Of a DNA stretch of 64,000 bases, positions 1-11,722 are shown in pieces. The DNA lies in the NCBI GenBank assembly GCA_963930655.1, contig OZ005618.1, positions 6,160,001 through 6,224,000 of the forward strand, read 5' to 3'. The position numbers and the translations under genes were made by a program. The notes below the pieces were generated by a model, which worked only from the letters and a program-made list of their open reading frames with translations, had not been told where the DNA came from and did no database searches. This DNA is from Myrica gale. Its lineage: Eukaryota > Streptophyta > Magnoliopsida > Fagales > Myricaceae. Position 1 is the stretch's first letter. The number at the start of each line of letters is the position of its first letter.

Positions 1-30
1 CATCTTTAATTGTCTTACATCGTTTTTCAG

Positions 31-2268
31 GTAATTGAATTTGTTCAGTTTAAAGAAAGATTGCTACATTCTAGCCAATATTTAATGGCAAGGGTTGAAG
101 CACCCATCCTACAGCTAAAGCAGAATGCCAACAACATTGAAGAAGAGGAGGTAAATTTTAATTTTGGTAACTTTAGCATGTCATCGCCCACTTTCTGCGA
201 ACGCATCTGATGAGTGTGATATTGTCTTAAGTGTGTTCTTGAAAGCTTGAAATGCGGGGTCCACTTCATTGAGCTCTCTAACGAGATTGGATCCAAATCT
301 TTGACCTTCAATGAAGACTTGCAATCACGTCCTTGGTGGACACCAACTTCGGAGAAGAATTATCTTTTGGGTAAGTATGTTATCCTTCTTGTTTACAGCT
401 CTAGTCGAAATTACAATTTGTAGGCGTAAAATTTGGCCCTACAGATTGCACCTGTTCCTCTGTTGCAATTATACGTTTTTAAACCTAACCGATGGATTTT
501 GTTGTCAGGGCCATTTGAAGGAATCTCTTATTGTCCTAGAGAAAGCATGGTATGGTTTCTGAGTTCAGTGACTTCAATTTGCATATGATGTTTCACGACA
601 CTTGTGTACAATGCAGTTTTGTTCATATCACTATTGTTCAAATTTTTTGTTTGACTTTCTTCCTTTGCTTGCTTTAATTTGGAATTTTTATCTACCTGCT
701 GGCACGGGAAACTAGACAAAGGAAAGGGAGGCAAATGTACGAAGAGCTGTTGAGAGGAAATCACTTCTTCCTCGAATGGTTTATCTCTCTATTCAAAGTG
801 CTTCTACCATACTCAAGGAGAATATTGAAGTGAATGGTTCTCTATCTGACCCTAAAATTTCCTCAGAACTGAAGTTTCTGCTTGAGCGCTATGCAAAATT
901 ATTGGGTTCTTCTTTAAGGGATTCAATAGAAGTGGTTCTAGGGGTTTCAAGTGGCCTCAAACCGTCTTTGGTAAGATTTTTTTATTGCTGCTCTACCTCC
1001 ATTCTTATTTTGTTAGCAATAAAATTTATGGACATTATAGACGGAGAACTAGGCATTGTGAATTCAGTTGTTCGGTTTCATTATACTATGCAGTGTTGTT
1101 TGTACATGTACAGGCACGTGTCAAATTATGTAACTCTTAACTCATTTTTAATGGCTACGGCTGCAGTTTTAAAATTTGAGAAGTGGTGCCATCTTTTCTA
1201 AAATTGGGACCATAATTTTTTCAAAACCATTTCATTCTTTGATGTTATGAAAGTAAATGTGTTCTACTTAAACACTGGGTTATATCTTTTAATTTTCCAT
1301 GGCAGAGGAATTGTATTTTTAAGTCAGGTTATCTTGTCCCAAAGTTTGTGGGATTGATGAACTGGACGTACATGGATTGCAGAAAGGCAATTTTTATTGA
1401 CATTGGCTTGTTTACTGTTGGAACCTTAATTGGTTTATGTACTAATGCATAGTATTCTTTCCATGATGTTATGTTAACTGAATAAGTAATGTCGCCACAT
1501 GAACTGCTCAAGTACTGCGCAAATTTTTTTACCATTTCATCTAAACAGTTTTTGCACCTGCCGCAGACTACTGCTTCAGACTTGATCGACTGGTTGAATT
1601 TTGCTGTGTTTTGGAATGTGTGGAACTTGAGTTCCCATGAACCGGCGCAACCAAATGAAGATGGCTATTACAAGCCTGGTAGTTGGAACATTGTGGATTC
1701 TCTGCTGGAGAAGTACATTTTAGAGAAGATCAGATGTATGGATCCCGTAATCTGCTCTCCTTGGGTTGAATTTCCAATTTTGGTGCAATTGATTACAGAA
1801 CCCTTGGCTTGGCATGGTCTTGTCCTCCAGTCTTGTGTCCGGTCATCTTTCCCATCCGGAAAGAGGAAAAAGAAAGGTGGTCTGGAGTCTACGTCTCCTC
1901 TGGCTCATGCAATTCGAGAATCAGTGGAGTCTTTATGCAGGACAGTAGAAGATGTTATGAAATGGTTAAGAGAACAGATCAACAGCTCAGAGGATGAACA
2001 TTTGGAAACTACAGTCTCTCTGGTTCAGAAGAAAGGACAGAACGAGGGGCCTGGGCAGGTTTTTAAGATTCTAGAAACTTTTTCATCATCCCCAAATGAT
2101 GCAGAACTTGGTGAACGGATCTCTCAAGCAGTGAGGTCTTGGAGTCCTGTTGATGTTGGAAGAAAAATAGTGACTGGAAAGTGTACAGTATTATCTGAGT
2201 TTCTCAGAATTTGCGAATCCAAATATAAGTCATTAAAGGCATTGAAACAGCAGATAGCTCAAGTCTGA
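31..2268 (+). CDS. NAA25: NAA25, auxiliary subunit of NatB N-terminal acetyltransferase (3' part)
   Basis: Five exons read in phase: 31-150, 232-370, 509-549, 716-970, 1567-2268 (TGA), each with AG acceptor and GT donor; the gene begins upstream of the window. About 418 C-terminal residues are present, roughly 40% of the usual plant length of just over 1000. The product matches plant NAA25 (TRANSCURVATA2 in Arabidopsis), the TPR-rich partner of the catalytic subunit NAA20. NatB acetylates nascent proteins starting Met-Asp, Met-Glu, Met-Asn or Met-Gln at the ribosome. Recognisable stretches are SNEIGSKSLTFNEDLQSRPW in exon 2, GPFEGISYCPRESM across exons 2-3, and the C-terminal GRKIVTGKCTVLSEFLRICE. 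The last exon is helical and ends in a Lys-rich coiled-coil-like tail. The 596-bp intron before the last exon is the largest. Family assignment rests on remembered plant homologues; the exon phases all close without a stop. Confidence 0.9.
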
Positions 2269-2640
2269 AGTTTGTGGCTAATGGTGAGACTGCAATTTTT
2301 TGTGTGCTTGGCTTTGACCATTGGCCACTCTGCTTCAATTTTGGATGCCTTGTTCGCCCAATCATTATGATACCAACATATCATAAAGGTCGGCAGAATA
2401 GTCCCAAGAGTTCTGTTGTTGTCAAGGCAATGATCTTAATATCTTTTAGTCTGGAAGGAACTTCATGCCACCTTGGTGTGTGATGAAGGCGGCGCAAAAC
2501 TCATGTTTGAGTAGCTCTAAAAACTATCCTGTATGATTTATTTTCAGTTTTTTTTTTAAAAAGTGTTTGAGATTTATGCCCACGTGTAGGTTTTTATTTT
2601 TAGACATGAATTTTGGTGATGTATCGCCCATTATATTTTT
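2269..2640 (+). other. NAA25 3' untranslated/downstream region
   Basis: T-rich sequence following the NAA25 stop with several near-AATAAA stretches and no convincing coding frame. It probably holds the 3' UTR and poly(A) site. Confidence 0.4.
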
Positions 2641-2676
2641 CACATTTGTTTATTTATAACATAAAAAAATTTGTAG

Positions 2677-2892
2677 ATCGCTGTAGCACACCTTACACTT
2701 CCAGAAAATGACCCATGCTTGGTTGTGCTTGCTACATGTAATGACTGGGGATATGGAGTGGTTTTTGTTAAAATAATCAATTCCTCCAAAAACTTGAGCG
2801 TCAAAGTAAGGCTTGTAATGCAGCAACTCTTGCGTTGGTCTCAAAAAACTGAAGGGGTTATACAATGTGTAATGTCTGATGAACACCCAGAG
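2677..2892 (+). other. Orphan exon-like coding stretch, 72 codons
   Basis: A 216-nt stop-free frame is bounded by a good acceptor (TTTGTAG at 2671-2676) and a donor (GAG|GTAACA at 2893). The translation looks protein-like (ENDPCLVVLATCNDWGYGVV in its first third, then WSQKTEGVIQCVMSDEHPE), unlike the AT-rich noise nearby. I do not recognise the family. No neighbouring exon in the same style was found, so it may be a captured or relic exon or chance. Confidence 0.25.
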
Positions 2893-3028
2893 GTAACATG
2901 AAGCTTCGGATGTAATATATGTAATATATAAACACCCGTGTGGGCATTTATTCCGGTTTCCGCCGGAATTTCCGGTTCCATCCGTTCCTGTGCCCACACT
3001 TACTTTTAGGTATTGATTTTAAAAGAAT

Positions 3029-3345
3029 TTGACCTAGTTGGGCAACGAATTAATTGGGCTGCGAAGCAACTATTTACTTTAAACACTTGAATCAACTTCA
3101 TAATTTGAATATCAGTCAAGTCAGGCAGCCAATGACCTAGTTGGGCAATCGGGTTGCGAGGCATTTATTCACTTTAAACACTTGAATCGACTTCATAGTT
3201 TAAGTATTCGTTTAAGTTAAACAGTCATATGTGAAGTCACGCTAAATTATTCAGATATCGATCATACCGTTAGATTTAAAATCATGTAAAACTATTCAGA
3301 TAGACAGTTAGATTTAAAGTCAACTCAAATTATTCAGATATCAAT
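3029..3345. repeat. Imperfect tandem repeats downstream of NAA25
   Basis: A unit starting GACCTAGTTGGGCAA occurs at 3031 and again at 3134 (period about 103 bp), followed by shorter repeats of an ATTATTCAGATATCGATC type near 3245, 3290 and 3328. Non-coding. Confidence 0.6.
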
Positions 3346-3562
3346 CTTGAGAATTTTTTGAAATTAAGTCCAAACTAGGCACTCTCCTTTGATTATTTTG
3401 TTTTCGTCTAAAATCATCATGGGCATCGAACAGGATTGGCTTCGACATTTTTACTTTCAAGCTGTAAGTGATTGATGGAGAACTGACTCAACTGAGTGAG
3501 ACGTGAAGCTGCTAGCGGCCTTCTAACAACACAGGGCCGACATGACCACTCATTGGACACAA

Positions 3563-4123
3563 ACTCTTGAGTGATTTTGGAACTTCTAACCCCAAAAGTT
3601 AGTTCAAGAGTTGATTTCTCTCGCACTTATAAATTGACCAAAAATCCCCTCCACAACCAATGTGGGAATAACCTCAATAATCTCTCCCCCACACATCGAG
3701 CCCTGGGTTGGGAAGAGACAACTATTTTCTCCCATAAACTGTTGGGTTCAAGACTTATTGGTAAATTTGGACTCCGATACTAGTGTTTGGTGGTTTTGAG
3801 CCTTCTTAACCACAAAAGTTAGCTCGAAAGGTGAAGTTTTCCCTCACATTTATAAATTGACCACTAACCCCTTTCACAACCGATGTGGGACTAACCTCAA
3901 CAATCTTTCTCTCACACATCGAGTCTTGGGTTGGGAAGAGACAACTCATTTCTCCCATACTGTTGGGTTCAAGATTTGTTGGTAAATTTGGATTCCGATA
4001 CCAGTGTTTGGTGATTTTGAGCCTTTTCAACCACAAAAATTAACTCTAGAGGTGAGACTTTTCCTCACACTTATAAATTGACCACCAACTCTTTCCACAA
4101 ACAATGTGTTAATAATCCCAACA
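3563..4123 (-). mobile_element. TRIM-type miniature LTR retrotransposon array
   Basis: Three copies of a roughly 118-bp unit lie at about 3563-3679, 3784-3902 and 4005-4123, separated by about 100-bp spacers. On the minus strand each full LTR begins TGTTGAGG and ends in CA. It is preceded by a purine-rich tract (GAGAGAAAGAT) and followed by TGGTATCGGAATCC, a near match to the initiator tRNA-Met primer-binding site. LTR-spacer-LTR-spacer-LTR is the layout of a tandem TRIM. No coding capacity. Confidence 0.65.
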
Positions 4124-4239
4124 CTAACTACCAACAAGGTTACCGACTCCAACAAGAAGGTTACGGCATATTTAGACTCCTGATGCATAAACACCAACAC
4201 GGAGAAATCCACGTTTCCATGTTGGGGTGGTGCTGACAT

Positions 4240-5180
4240 AATAAAAAGAACAACATTTCTCCTCTTTAGTCAGACGGGTGGCTACCTAATTCCTCGAGCA
4301 ATATAGTAGTTGGTCTTAAAAATACCACTCCTCTCTCAGTTACCAAATATAATTTGGGTAGCAGACCTATCAAACCTGCTTCCTTTCCACTTATTTACAC
4401 CTAAATGTATCAAACTAACTACTACAAATAGTAGCCAAGAAAAAAAACCTACTACAAATAGTAGTTAGCGCCCTGTTTGGTGTTTAAAGAAACTACTAAC
4501 ACTAGTGATGAGGTTGTTAAGAGACTGAATGGCTACTCCACTCGACCAATTTCATTCGTTTTTTTTTTTGCTCGGTTTGGTAACAAACGAGTCGTATTCG
4601 TTTTTTTTTTTAATTTTCAAGTAAACTGTAGAATGTGTGGCAGCCTTTCTTTCAAATACATGACATACGAGTTCAGCTACATAAGCCAATTTTCGCCATA
4701 TCCGAATACCTTAATCGTCTAGTGGGCACTAGAGGAAAGGAAACCCCTCGATAAGTTAACAGGACAAGTCTCTTTTACGAAGAAATCTGGGAAACTGACC
4801 CATCAAGGCTTTAGGCTCCTCCGTGTCAAATACGCACGCATTGTAAAGGAGAGAAGTATTAGTCAGAATAACAAGTGGTTTGATTGATAAACTCATCCGA
4901 TACTCGATAAACTCTGCTAAACAAAGTCCATTTTTCTCATTTGAGCAACACATTATAATTGTCGATATATGCTCCATCTAAGATATAGAGTTGTGGTGGG
5001 TCACGGCAGACGGCTGCTGCGGGGAACAAGCATGCGCTTGCATAGGAAGAGGACTTCCCTGAAAAACGCCAACATTAAGTTGGTGACTGTGGAGGGCTAG
5101 CAGGCCATCTCTAAGATAATGGAGCTTTCGGGGAAATCATAAAAACAGGTCCCTTTAATAAATTATAAACTATTATATTA
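4240..5180. other. Gene-free region
   Basis: AT-rich sequence with T and A homopolymers (for example near 4560 and 4600). I see no gene or clear transposon ends. Confidence 0.4.
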
Positions 5181-5189
5181 AAATATAAA

Positions 5190-5516
5190 GGGAAATTAAT
5201 AATTTAGTCACTAGGTTTCATTTTTTGACAATATGATCACTGAGAATTTATAGTTGTGACGATCTAGTCTTTCCGTCAAATCTCCGTTAATTTTTAACGG
5301 AATAGAATGCGGTCGACCGCTCTGCTACAAGTTACCTTTGCCGCAACAGTAAACAAACCGGTCGACCGCTATTCCGGTTAAAAATTTGACGGAAGTTTGA
5401 CGGAAAGACAGATCGTCACAACTATATATTCTCATTGACCATATTGTCAAAAAATGAAACCTAGTGACTAAATCGTCAGTGTGGTATAAACCTAGTGACC
5501 AAATTACCAATTTCCC
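5190..5516. mobile_element. Mutator-like inverted-repeat MITE, copy 1
   Basis: The 327-bp element starts GGGAAATTAATAATTTAGTC and ends with the inverted complement, ending TTTCCC. Both arms run through 'TTTCCGTCAAA' and a GGTCGACCGC core. It is flanked by a perfect 9-bp direct repeat AAATATAAA (5181-5189 and 5517-5525), the duplication size of Mutator-like elements. Related copies lie at 5595-5973 and 36186-36537. Confidence 0.8.
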
Positions 5517-5594
5517 AAATATAAAATATCAGTAAATTTTAGTTAAAAATTAGTCAAGCAAAATTACTTGTTTTACTTTATCTTATTTTTTTTA

Positions 5595-5973
5595 GGGAAA
5601 TAAAAAATTTAATCACTGGGTTTTAGTACCGGTGACAAAATGGTCACCAAATTTTTTTTTTTTTTTTACTTTTTGATAACTGAGAATATGTAGTGGTGAC
5701 TTTTCACTCCATCCGTCAAACCTCCATTATTTTTTAACAGAATAGAAAGCGGTCAACCGCTTCATGTAGTGGTCGACCGCTGCAAGTTGTCGTTGACGGA
5801 TGGAGTGAACAGTAGCGGTCGACCGCTATTCCCGTTAAAAATTAACGGAGGTTTGACGGATGAAGTGAAAAGTCACCACTATGTATTCTCGATGACCAAA
5901 AAGTAAAAAAAATAAGTTCAGTGATCATTTTGTCAGCGGTACTAAAACCTAGTGACCAATTTGCAAAAATTCC
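5595..5973. mobile_element. Mutator-like inverted-repeat MITE, diverged copy
   Basis: Same organisation as the neighbour at 5190-5516: inverted arms carrying CCGTCAAACCTCC / GGAGGTTTGACGG and three partial GCGGTCGACCGC palindromes (5750-5830). The T-rich flanks on both sides are compatible with a 9-bp target duplication but too low in complexity to prove it. Confidence 0.65.
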
Positions 5974-7058
5974 TTTTTTTATTGTCTATAGAGTTTGAGA
6001 TTTTATTATAGTTTATACTTTGTTTTGTTTATCTCATTATTCTTTAATTTGTTAATCTTTTGTGCAGAATTAAAAGTTTGACTGTTGTCAAGAATGTACT
6101 AAGCAAAATAGAAAGACGCCCCGGGGATTTAGGCAACTGCTTGACTGCCTATGCTCAAATACGCCCGGGACTACCGGATGGGGGGGGGGGGGGGCGCACA
6201 ATTTGAGGAGGGGAAGAGGTCAAGGCCTTCAGCAGATTTGGGACCGAGGAGAGCGCGCGTCTTCCACAGAGCACCAAAACAGACACAATTCTTCTTTTTC
6301 CTACTAAACCAAACCGAAGTTCAACCTCACTCTATCCGTTCTAGGATAATTATACCGGAGTTCTCAAGACATATCAAGAAATTCTGAAGGAATTCCATGA
6401 ACAAAGTTAAATGCCGAACCAAGAAATTTCTATCTATTAGGAAAGGCACCAGCAATATCTATCTCTTTTTGAAGTCCACAAGAAGTGACAATTCAATATG
6501 CACAATGCTCTTAATTGGGTCGCTTCCACTAATTTCTCAGGAGGCATCCTCATCTCCCTTCTTCCATCTCATCTAATCAGAGTTAAATTTCAATAACAAA
6601 GTGTCGTATTCGCTTCCGCGATATTAGCGTACTAAAACAATTACTTAATAATTTGTTATGACGTTATTGTAATCCAAAAACTCAAGCACATGATAGAAAA
6701 TCTTCTGTATTAACTATTTGCTTGTGTATAAGCTGTACATGCATTTCCAACCCTAAGAAATTTACTCAGTAGATAACACCTGACCTTGGCAAGCCCTAGC
6801 AGAAGCATTAATATGTGAGTGGCTCATATCTCTTCGGCCCTAACATGCTTCTAGTAGATAATGATATCTTCTTGTTTTTGTTTTGTGTTTGTGACAAGTG
6901 ATTGGCCTAGTGGGTGAACCGAATTCCCTTTATGGTTGGACTAGTTGTCCCCATATCTTTTTCAGTGACACTGTTGACTTAGAATCTAATTCGCTAAACT
7001 ATTTGTCTATTAAGATTAAAAAAAGGAGTTTTGTCTCTGTTTTCCCGCTTTAAGACAA
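5974..7058. other. Intergenic region upstream of laccase, with poly-G tract
   Basis: Contains a 15-base G run at 6180-6194 and otherwise unremarkable AT-rich sequence. The last few hundred bases probably include the laccase promoter. Confidence 0.4.
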
Positions 7059-7067
7059 TATAAATAG
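7059..7067 (+). promoter_or_regulatory. TATA box of the laccase gene
   Basis: TATAAATAG lies 51 bp before the laccase start codon at 7118, so transcription would start about 20-25 bp before the ATG, giving a very short 5' UTR. Confidence 0.65.
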
Positions 7068-7117
7068 TTGCTCCCGAGTGATCGTAACTAAAACATAAGC
7101 ACTTCACGCTTTGCTCA

Positions 7118-9744
7118 ATGAAGGCTGAGAAAGCAATGGAGACTTACAATTTGAGTAGCAAGCCATACTGCACTTTCTTCTTACTTGGTTTATTCGCCCT
7201 GTTCGCTTTCCTTTCTACTTTTGAAGCTGCAGAAACACACTACCATGAATTTGTTGTAAGTATTTATCTTCATTTCCTGTACTCATCACTATAATTCTCC
7301 CCAGTGAGAGGAATAACCACTGAGCTAACAAAGAAGGATGATTCAAATGGTATGTAGCTGGCTATTAATATTCATTTTCTGTTGCTTGTATAGGTCGAAG
7401 CAAGACCAGTGAAGAGGCTGTGCAGAACCCACAACACCATTACAGTAAATGGTCAATTCCCAGGGCCAACCTTGGAAGTGAGAAATGGAGATTCCCTTGT
7501 GATCAAAGTCGTGAACAGTGCTCGATACAACATCAGCCTCCACTGGTAAAATCGTGGGAATTCATATATGTGCCAAAAATCCTGCGTGTAATATAACATG
7601 GACAAATAACAGCAGCTAATATATGTTCTACAGCAGCCAAATAATGTAGTTAAGTAAACATGCACTTGACCCCAGGCATGCAGGGACTCAACACAAAAAG
7701 TAACCTGCTACAAGATCTGCAATCTATAACCATACACGCGTGCCTAATATCCCCTATGCTTATAATGTTGCTGTTAATAACTGCACTTTTATCCGTCAGG
7801 CATGGAATTCGACAGTTCAGAAATCCATGGGCAGATGGTCCGACTTATGTGACCCAGTGTCCCATCAAACCAGGCGGGACTTACACATACCGTTTCACCA
7901 TCCTAGAGCAAGAGGGAACTTTGTGGTGGCATGCTCATACTGATTGGCTCAGAGCCACTGTTTATGGAGCTCTCATCATCTATCCCAGATTGGGTTCCCC
8001 GTATCCCTTCTCAACGCCTAAGCTCGAGAATGCAATTCTTTTAGGTATCACATGAGGACCGGTTTTTCAACCATCACTCGGAGTGGCTTTCGCCTCTAAT
8101 TCTTAGTGCTTTATATGTTTTCAGTCTTCTGAATGAGTTATGAGAAAATGATAGAACTCTTACTGGATATGATGATGTTGATAATCAGGAGAATGGTGGG
8201 ATAGAAATCCTATGGATGTCCTAAGGCAGTCACAGTTCACAGGAGCAGCTCCTAATATTTCTGATGCGTACACTATCAATGGTCAACCTGGTGATTTGTA
8301 CAGATGCTCCAGTCAAGGTAAGTAGTACTTGTACTAGCCGAGGACTAAAATAAGAGTGGGGAGAGGGACGAGGGGGTGGGGGGAAGAGTAATCTTCCTTG
8401 ATCCATTCAATTGGAATCGACCTAACCCTGATTTCTCAGGCTGCAATTCTCATTGTGACCAAACTCACCACAATTTGCCAAGATTTTATATATATTGTTT
8501 CCTTAGATGGTAACCTGGAGTATTGATATTAACTACTTTGAAAATGCAGAAACTGTGAGATTTCCAATTGAAGCTGGCGAGACTGTTCTTCTACGCATCA
8601 TCAACTCTGCACTCAATCAAGAACTCTTCTTTGCTATTGCCAACCACAGACTGACTGTTGTTTCCGTTGATGCCTCATACACTAAGCCTTTTACAACCAA
8701 TGTCATCTTGATAGCACCCGGACAGACGACCGATGTCCTCCTCACCGCTGATCAGCCCCCAGCTCACTACTACATGGCAGCACGTGCCTATAACACGGCA
8801 AATGCTCCCTTTGACAACACCACGACCACCGCAATCCTTGAGTACAAATCTGCTTCCTGCAATGGCAAAAAGGGAAAATCTTCAAGACCAATCTTCCCAC
8901 AATTACCAGGCTACAATGATACAGCTACAGCAACTGCTTTCACTGCTGGAGTTAAGAGCCCTTCTCAGGTCAAAGTCCCTACAGTTATTGATGAGAACCT
9001 ATTTTTCACAGTGGGCCTAGGACTTATCAATTGTACACGGCCTAACAGCCCCCGTTGTCAAGGACCAAATGGAACTCGCTTTTCCGCCAGCATGAACAAT
9101 ATTTCTTTTGTACTCCCAAGAACCAACTCCATAATGCAAGCCTACTACCAAGGTGTACCTGGTGTTTTCACCACAGACTTTCCGCCTGTTCCTCCCATAC
9201 AATTTGACTACACAGGCAACGTGAGCCGGGGGCTGTGGCAACCTGTTCCAGGAACTAAGCTCTACAAGTTGAAGTATGGTTCCGGAGTACAAATTGTCAT
9301 GCAGGATACCAGTATTGTCACAGCGGACAGCCATCCAATGCATCTTCACGGATACGAATTCTACGTTGTGGGATCAGGTTTCGGAAACTTCAACCCAAGA
9401 CAAGATACAGCCAACTTCAACCTCATCGACCCCCCGCGAAGGAATACCATTGGAACACCCCCTGGTGGATGGGTAGCCATCCGATTTGTCGCTGATAATC
9501 CAGGTTATACACTAATCTTCTACATATAACAGCCCCAGTAGATCTTAACCTGTTTAACCAATAATACATCCACTAATCTGATGCTTGCTGCATGCACTTT
9601 CCTGGTCCAACAGGAGTTTGGTTGATGCACTGTCACTTGGACGTACATCTCGGATTGGGTTTGGCGATGGCTTTCCTAGTTGAAAATGGTGTTGGAACAT
9701 CTCAGGCTGTAATACCTCCACCAGCAGATCTGCCCCAATGTTAA
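7118..9744 (+). CDS. Laccase (secreted multicopper oxidase), complete
   Basis: Six exons: 7118-7255, 7394-7545, 7800-8044, 8189-8317, 8550-9503, 9614-9744, all phases closing to 582 residues, normal for plant laccases. Residues about 18-35 form a hydrophobic signal peptide, cut near the Ala of [11 protein letters not shown]. The four copper-binding motifs are complete: HWHG (96-99), HAHTDW (141-146), HPMHLHG (483-489) and HCHLDVH (545-551), with Leu at the usual type-1 copper axial position. Plant laccases oxidise monolignols and other phenolics in the cell wall using O2. Many N-glycosylation sequons are visible. The exon 5 start at 8550 (after AAAATGCAG) was chosen because it restores the family pattern [16 protein letters not shown]; an earlier ATG at 8507 is intronic. 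It resembles the LAC7/8/9/14 subgroup more than lignin-type LAC4/17, but that is from memory. A predicted miR397 site lies in exon 5. Confidence 0.95.
8599..8619 (+). promoter_or_regulatory. Predicted miR397 target site in laccase exon 5
   Basis: The sense strand CATCAACTCTGCACTCAATC (plus one A) matches the remembered complement of miR397 at 19 of 21 positions. The mismatches face miRNA positions 2 and 14, and the cleavage region (positions 10-11) is paired. The site codes for the conserved IINSALNQ segment, where miR397 sites lie in other plant laccases. Confidence 0.6.
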
Positions 9745-10529
9745 GGCCATTGAAGGAGAATCGCCGTCATTACATCTACCTTTGAAGTCAAATGATTTGC
9801 TGTTCTCTTTTGTTGTTAGGAATATAATCTGTGCTTAGCTAAATCTTATGTCGTGGTTGTCTAATAGTCGGAAGAATTGGTCAATGCTCCTTTAAACTGC
9901 TGATTTGTGAAGTTTCTTGATTGATGCATTATATTCAAAATCAAAGAATTGGATTTCAGATTCATACAGAATCAGAATCGGTTTCATTCCAACTTCATAT
10001 GATAAGTTATACCCCAAAGAAAACAACCGTAAGTTCCCAACTAGCCAACCTAGGGCAAGACAGTGCGCACCAAACAGCTTGAGATAACCATTCAGCAAAT
10101 CCACTTGAATGACTCCTGAAGTAGATGTTGACGCTAAGGTGTAACTACAGACATACTTATGGTTCAACCTTATTCTGATTGGCTGCGGTCATTCAATAAC
10201 CTACCCTGCCAAACAGGATGCCACCAACCTGGAAATATGCACCAAGCAAATGATACGAGTAACGTGTGATATCCAGTAACTGAAGAAAAAGCTAATTCAC
10301 AGCAATAGGTCATAAAGGGTTCTCTTTTCCCTTTTCTTTCTGAACAAACTGCGAAAAAACAAAATGTACAGGAAAAATGGTGCAAAAAATCCTGTTTTCC
10401 AAGGGAAACTAAAAACAGATCTTCAACGTATATATATACCACTGGAGACAATATCCAGAATCTACCACTGAGTTACACATGGAGTTTCACAAATCTACAG
10501 ATTATTGGCTAGTTAAAATCTCCCACCAT
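9745..10529. other. Convergent intergenic region, laccase and SWC6 3' ends
   Basis: The laccase (+) and SWC6 (-) stop codons face each other across 785 bp. No coding frame or repeat of note is present, so it should contain both 3' UTRs. Confidence 0.5.
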
Positions 10530-11722
10530 TTAGGCAACAAATTTCTGACAACGAGTATCATTATGTATATTCTGGCAACGGGATGAACAAAAGCGCATCC
10601 CACACTTCACACATGTATAGCTAGAAGCATATCCACAAACAGTGCAGAAATGACGACGAGAGGTGGAGCTTGGAGGCCCTACAGCTGCCTTCAAATATGA
10701 GGGAACATGAGGAGGCAACGATTCCAGGTTTGCCTGTAAGTCTTCAGAGAATGAGTACCAGCAAAGCAATTTGAAGACAGACAGGATAGTATGAGCAGTA
10801 GTACACTTGTTACCTCATGTAAAAGCTCAAGAAATGTCCTTGGGGCCTTCCTGGCATTCTCAAGTGCTTTTGCCTGCCGAGTTTTACGTTTTGTGCCCTT
10901 GGATAGCAGCCTCTTTTGCATATATACTAGCAGCAAGAAGCCCAAAAAACAGAATACATAGATTAAGTTTTTTAAAAACCACCATCAACTAGGTGAAAAA
11001 AATTCAACTTTTTAAGTGTTACCCTAGCAAAAGGAACTTCCCACAAGCATAAACCAAAATTTGATCGACACCATTTCTCTATGCTTTAAAAAGAATAGGC
11101 TCCAATGTTCTTTTCTTTCCGGATCTCGATGCTTGCCATATAGAACTTCTGTCTTATTCAAGTAGGTCTAAGCTCTAAGAATCATATAGAGAATCAAAAG
11201 CTTGGATTTACCCATACACTCCAGGTTAAATCTACAGGGAAGCGATACAAAGAGAGAGGCAGCGATACAAAGAGAGAGAGCGAGAAAAAGCGAGAAAGAA
11301 AGCAAGAGCGAAAAAGATAAGAGAACCAATTCGAATTAGACCTTGATCCTCATCGTCAAGAGAAGTGTCATCATCGTCATTAATTTCCACAATTTCCATT
11401 CCCGCATTGTCATTTTCAAGAGCTTCAAGGCGAGCAATAGTTGCCTAGAACAGAAAATTTATAACACTTAATTCAATGTTGACACAAAGCAGCAGAGAAA
11501 AAAAAATGTTGAGATAAAGCAAATAAATCGCCTATTCCACCAACAGTCATGAATTTGTGCCAATTACAGAAATCTCAAAACCGAAATGTGATTTTCAACG
11601 TACTGGGTGAAACATACCTGTGTACGGTTGTCACTACTCGCAAGCGCAGCAGTCATTCTGGGAGCAACCTTCCGAGTTCTGCTCGACATGCGTCGAAACG
11701 GGTTGGAGTTGTCGTCTTCCAT
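10530..11722 (-). CDS. SWC6: SWC6/SEF, HIT-type zinc finger subunit of the SWR1 chromatin-remodelling complex
   Basis: Four exons on the minus strand: 11722-11618, 11444-11342, 10926-10814, 10733-10530, giving 174 residues (Arabidopsis SWC6/SEF is about 171). The N-terminus has the basic SSRTRKVAPRMTAAL patch, the middle an acidic stretch (INDDDDTSLDDED) and then KRKTRQAKALE. The C-terminus is a full HIT zinc finger with Cys 137, 140, 148, 151, 156, 160, His164 and Cys169, ending CQKFVA. The complex exchanges H2A for H2A.Z, and in Arabidopsis this subunit is needed for normal FLC expression and flowering time. The ATG at 11722 was preferred over an in-frame ATG at 11755 because the known protein begins with a short acidic MEDDN-like leader. 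Intron phases agree with the alignment throughout. Confidence 0.93.

Noticed and set aside
2274-2483. 69-codon plus-strand frame after NAA25
   Set aside because: Within the probable NAA25 3' UTR, with no domain.
8507-8549. ATG at 8507 as a separate laccase-like gene start
   Set aside because: These bases are intron; the acceptor at 8549 joins exon 5 in phase with exon 4 to give a full-length laccase.
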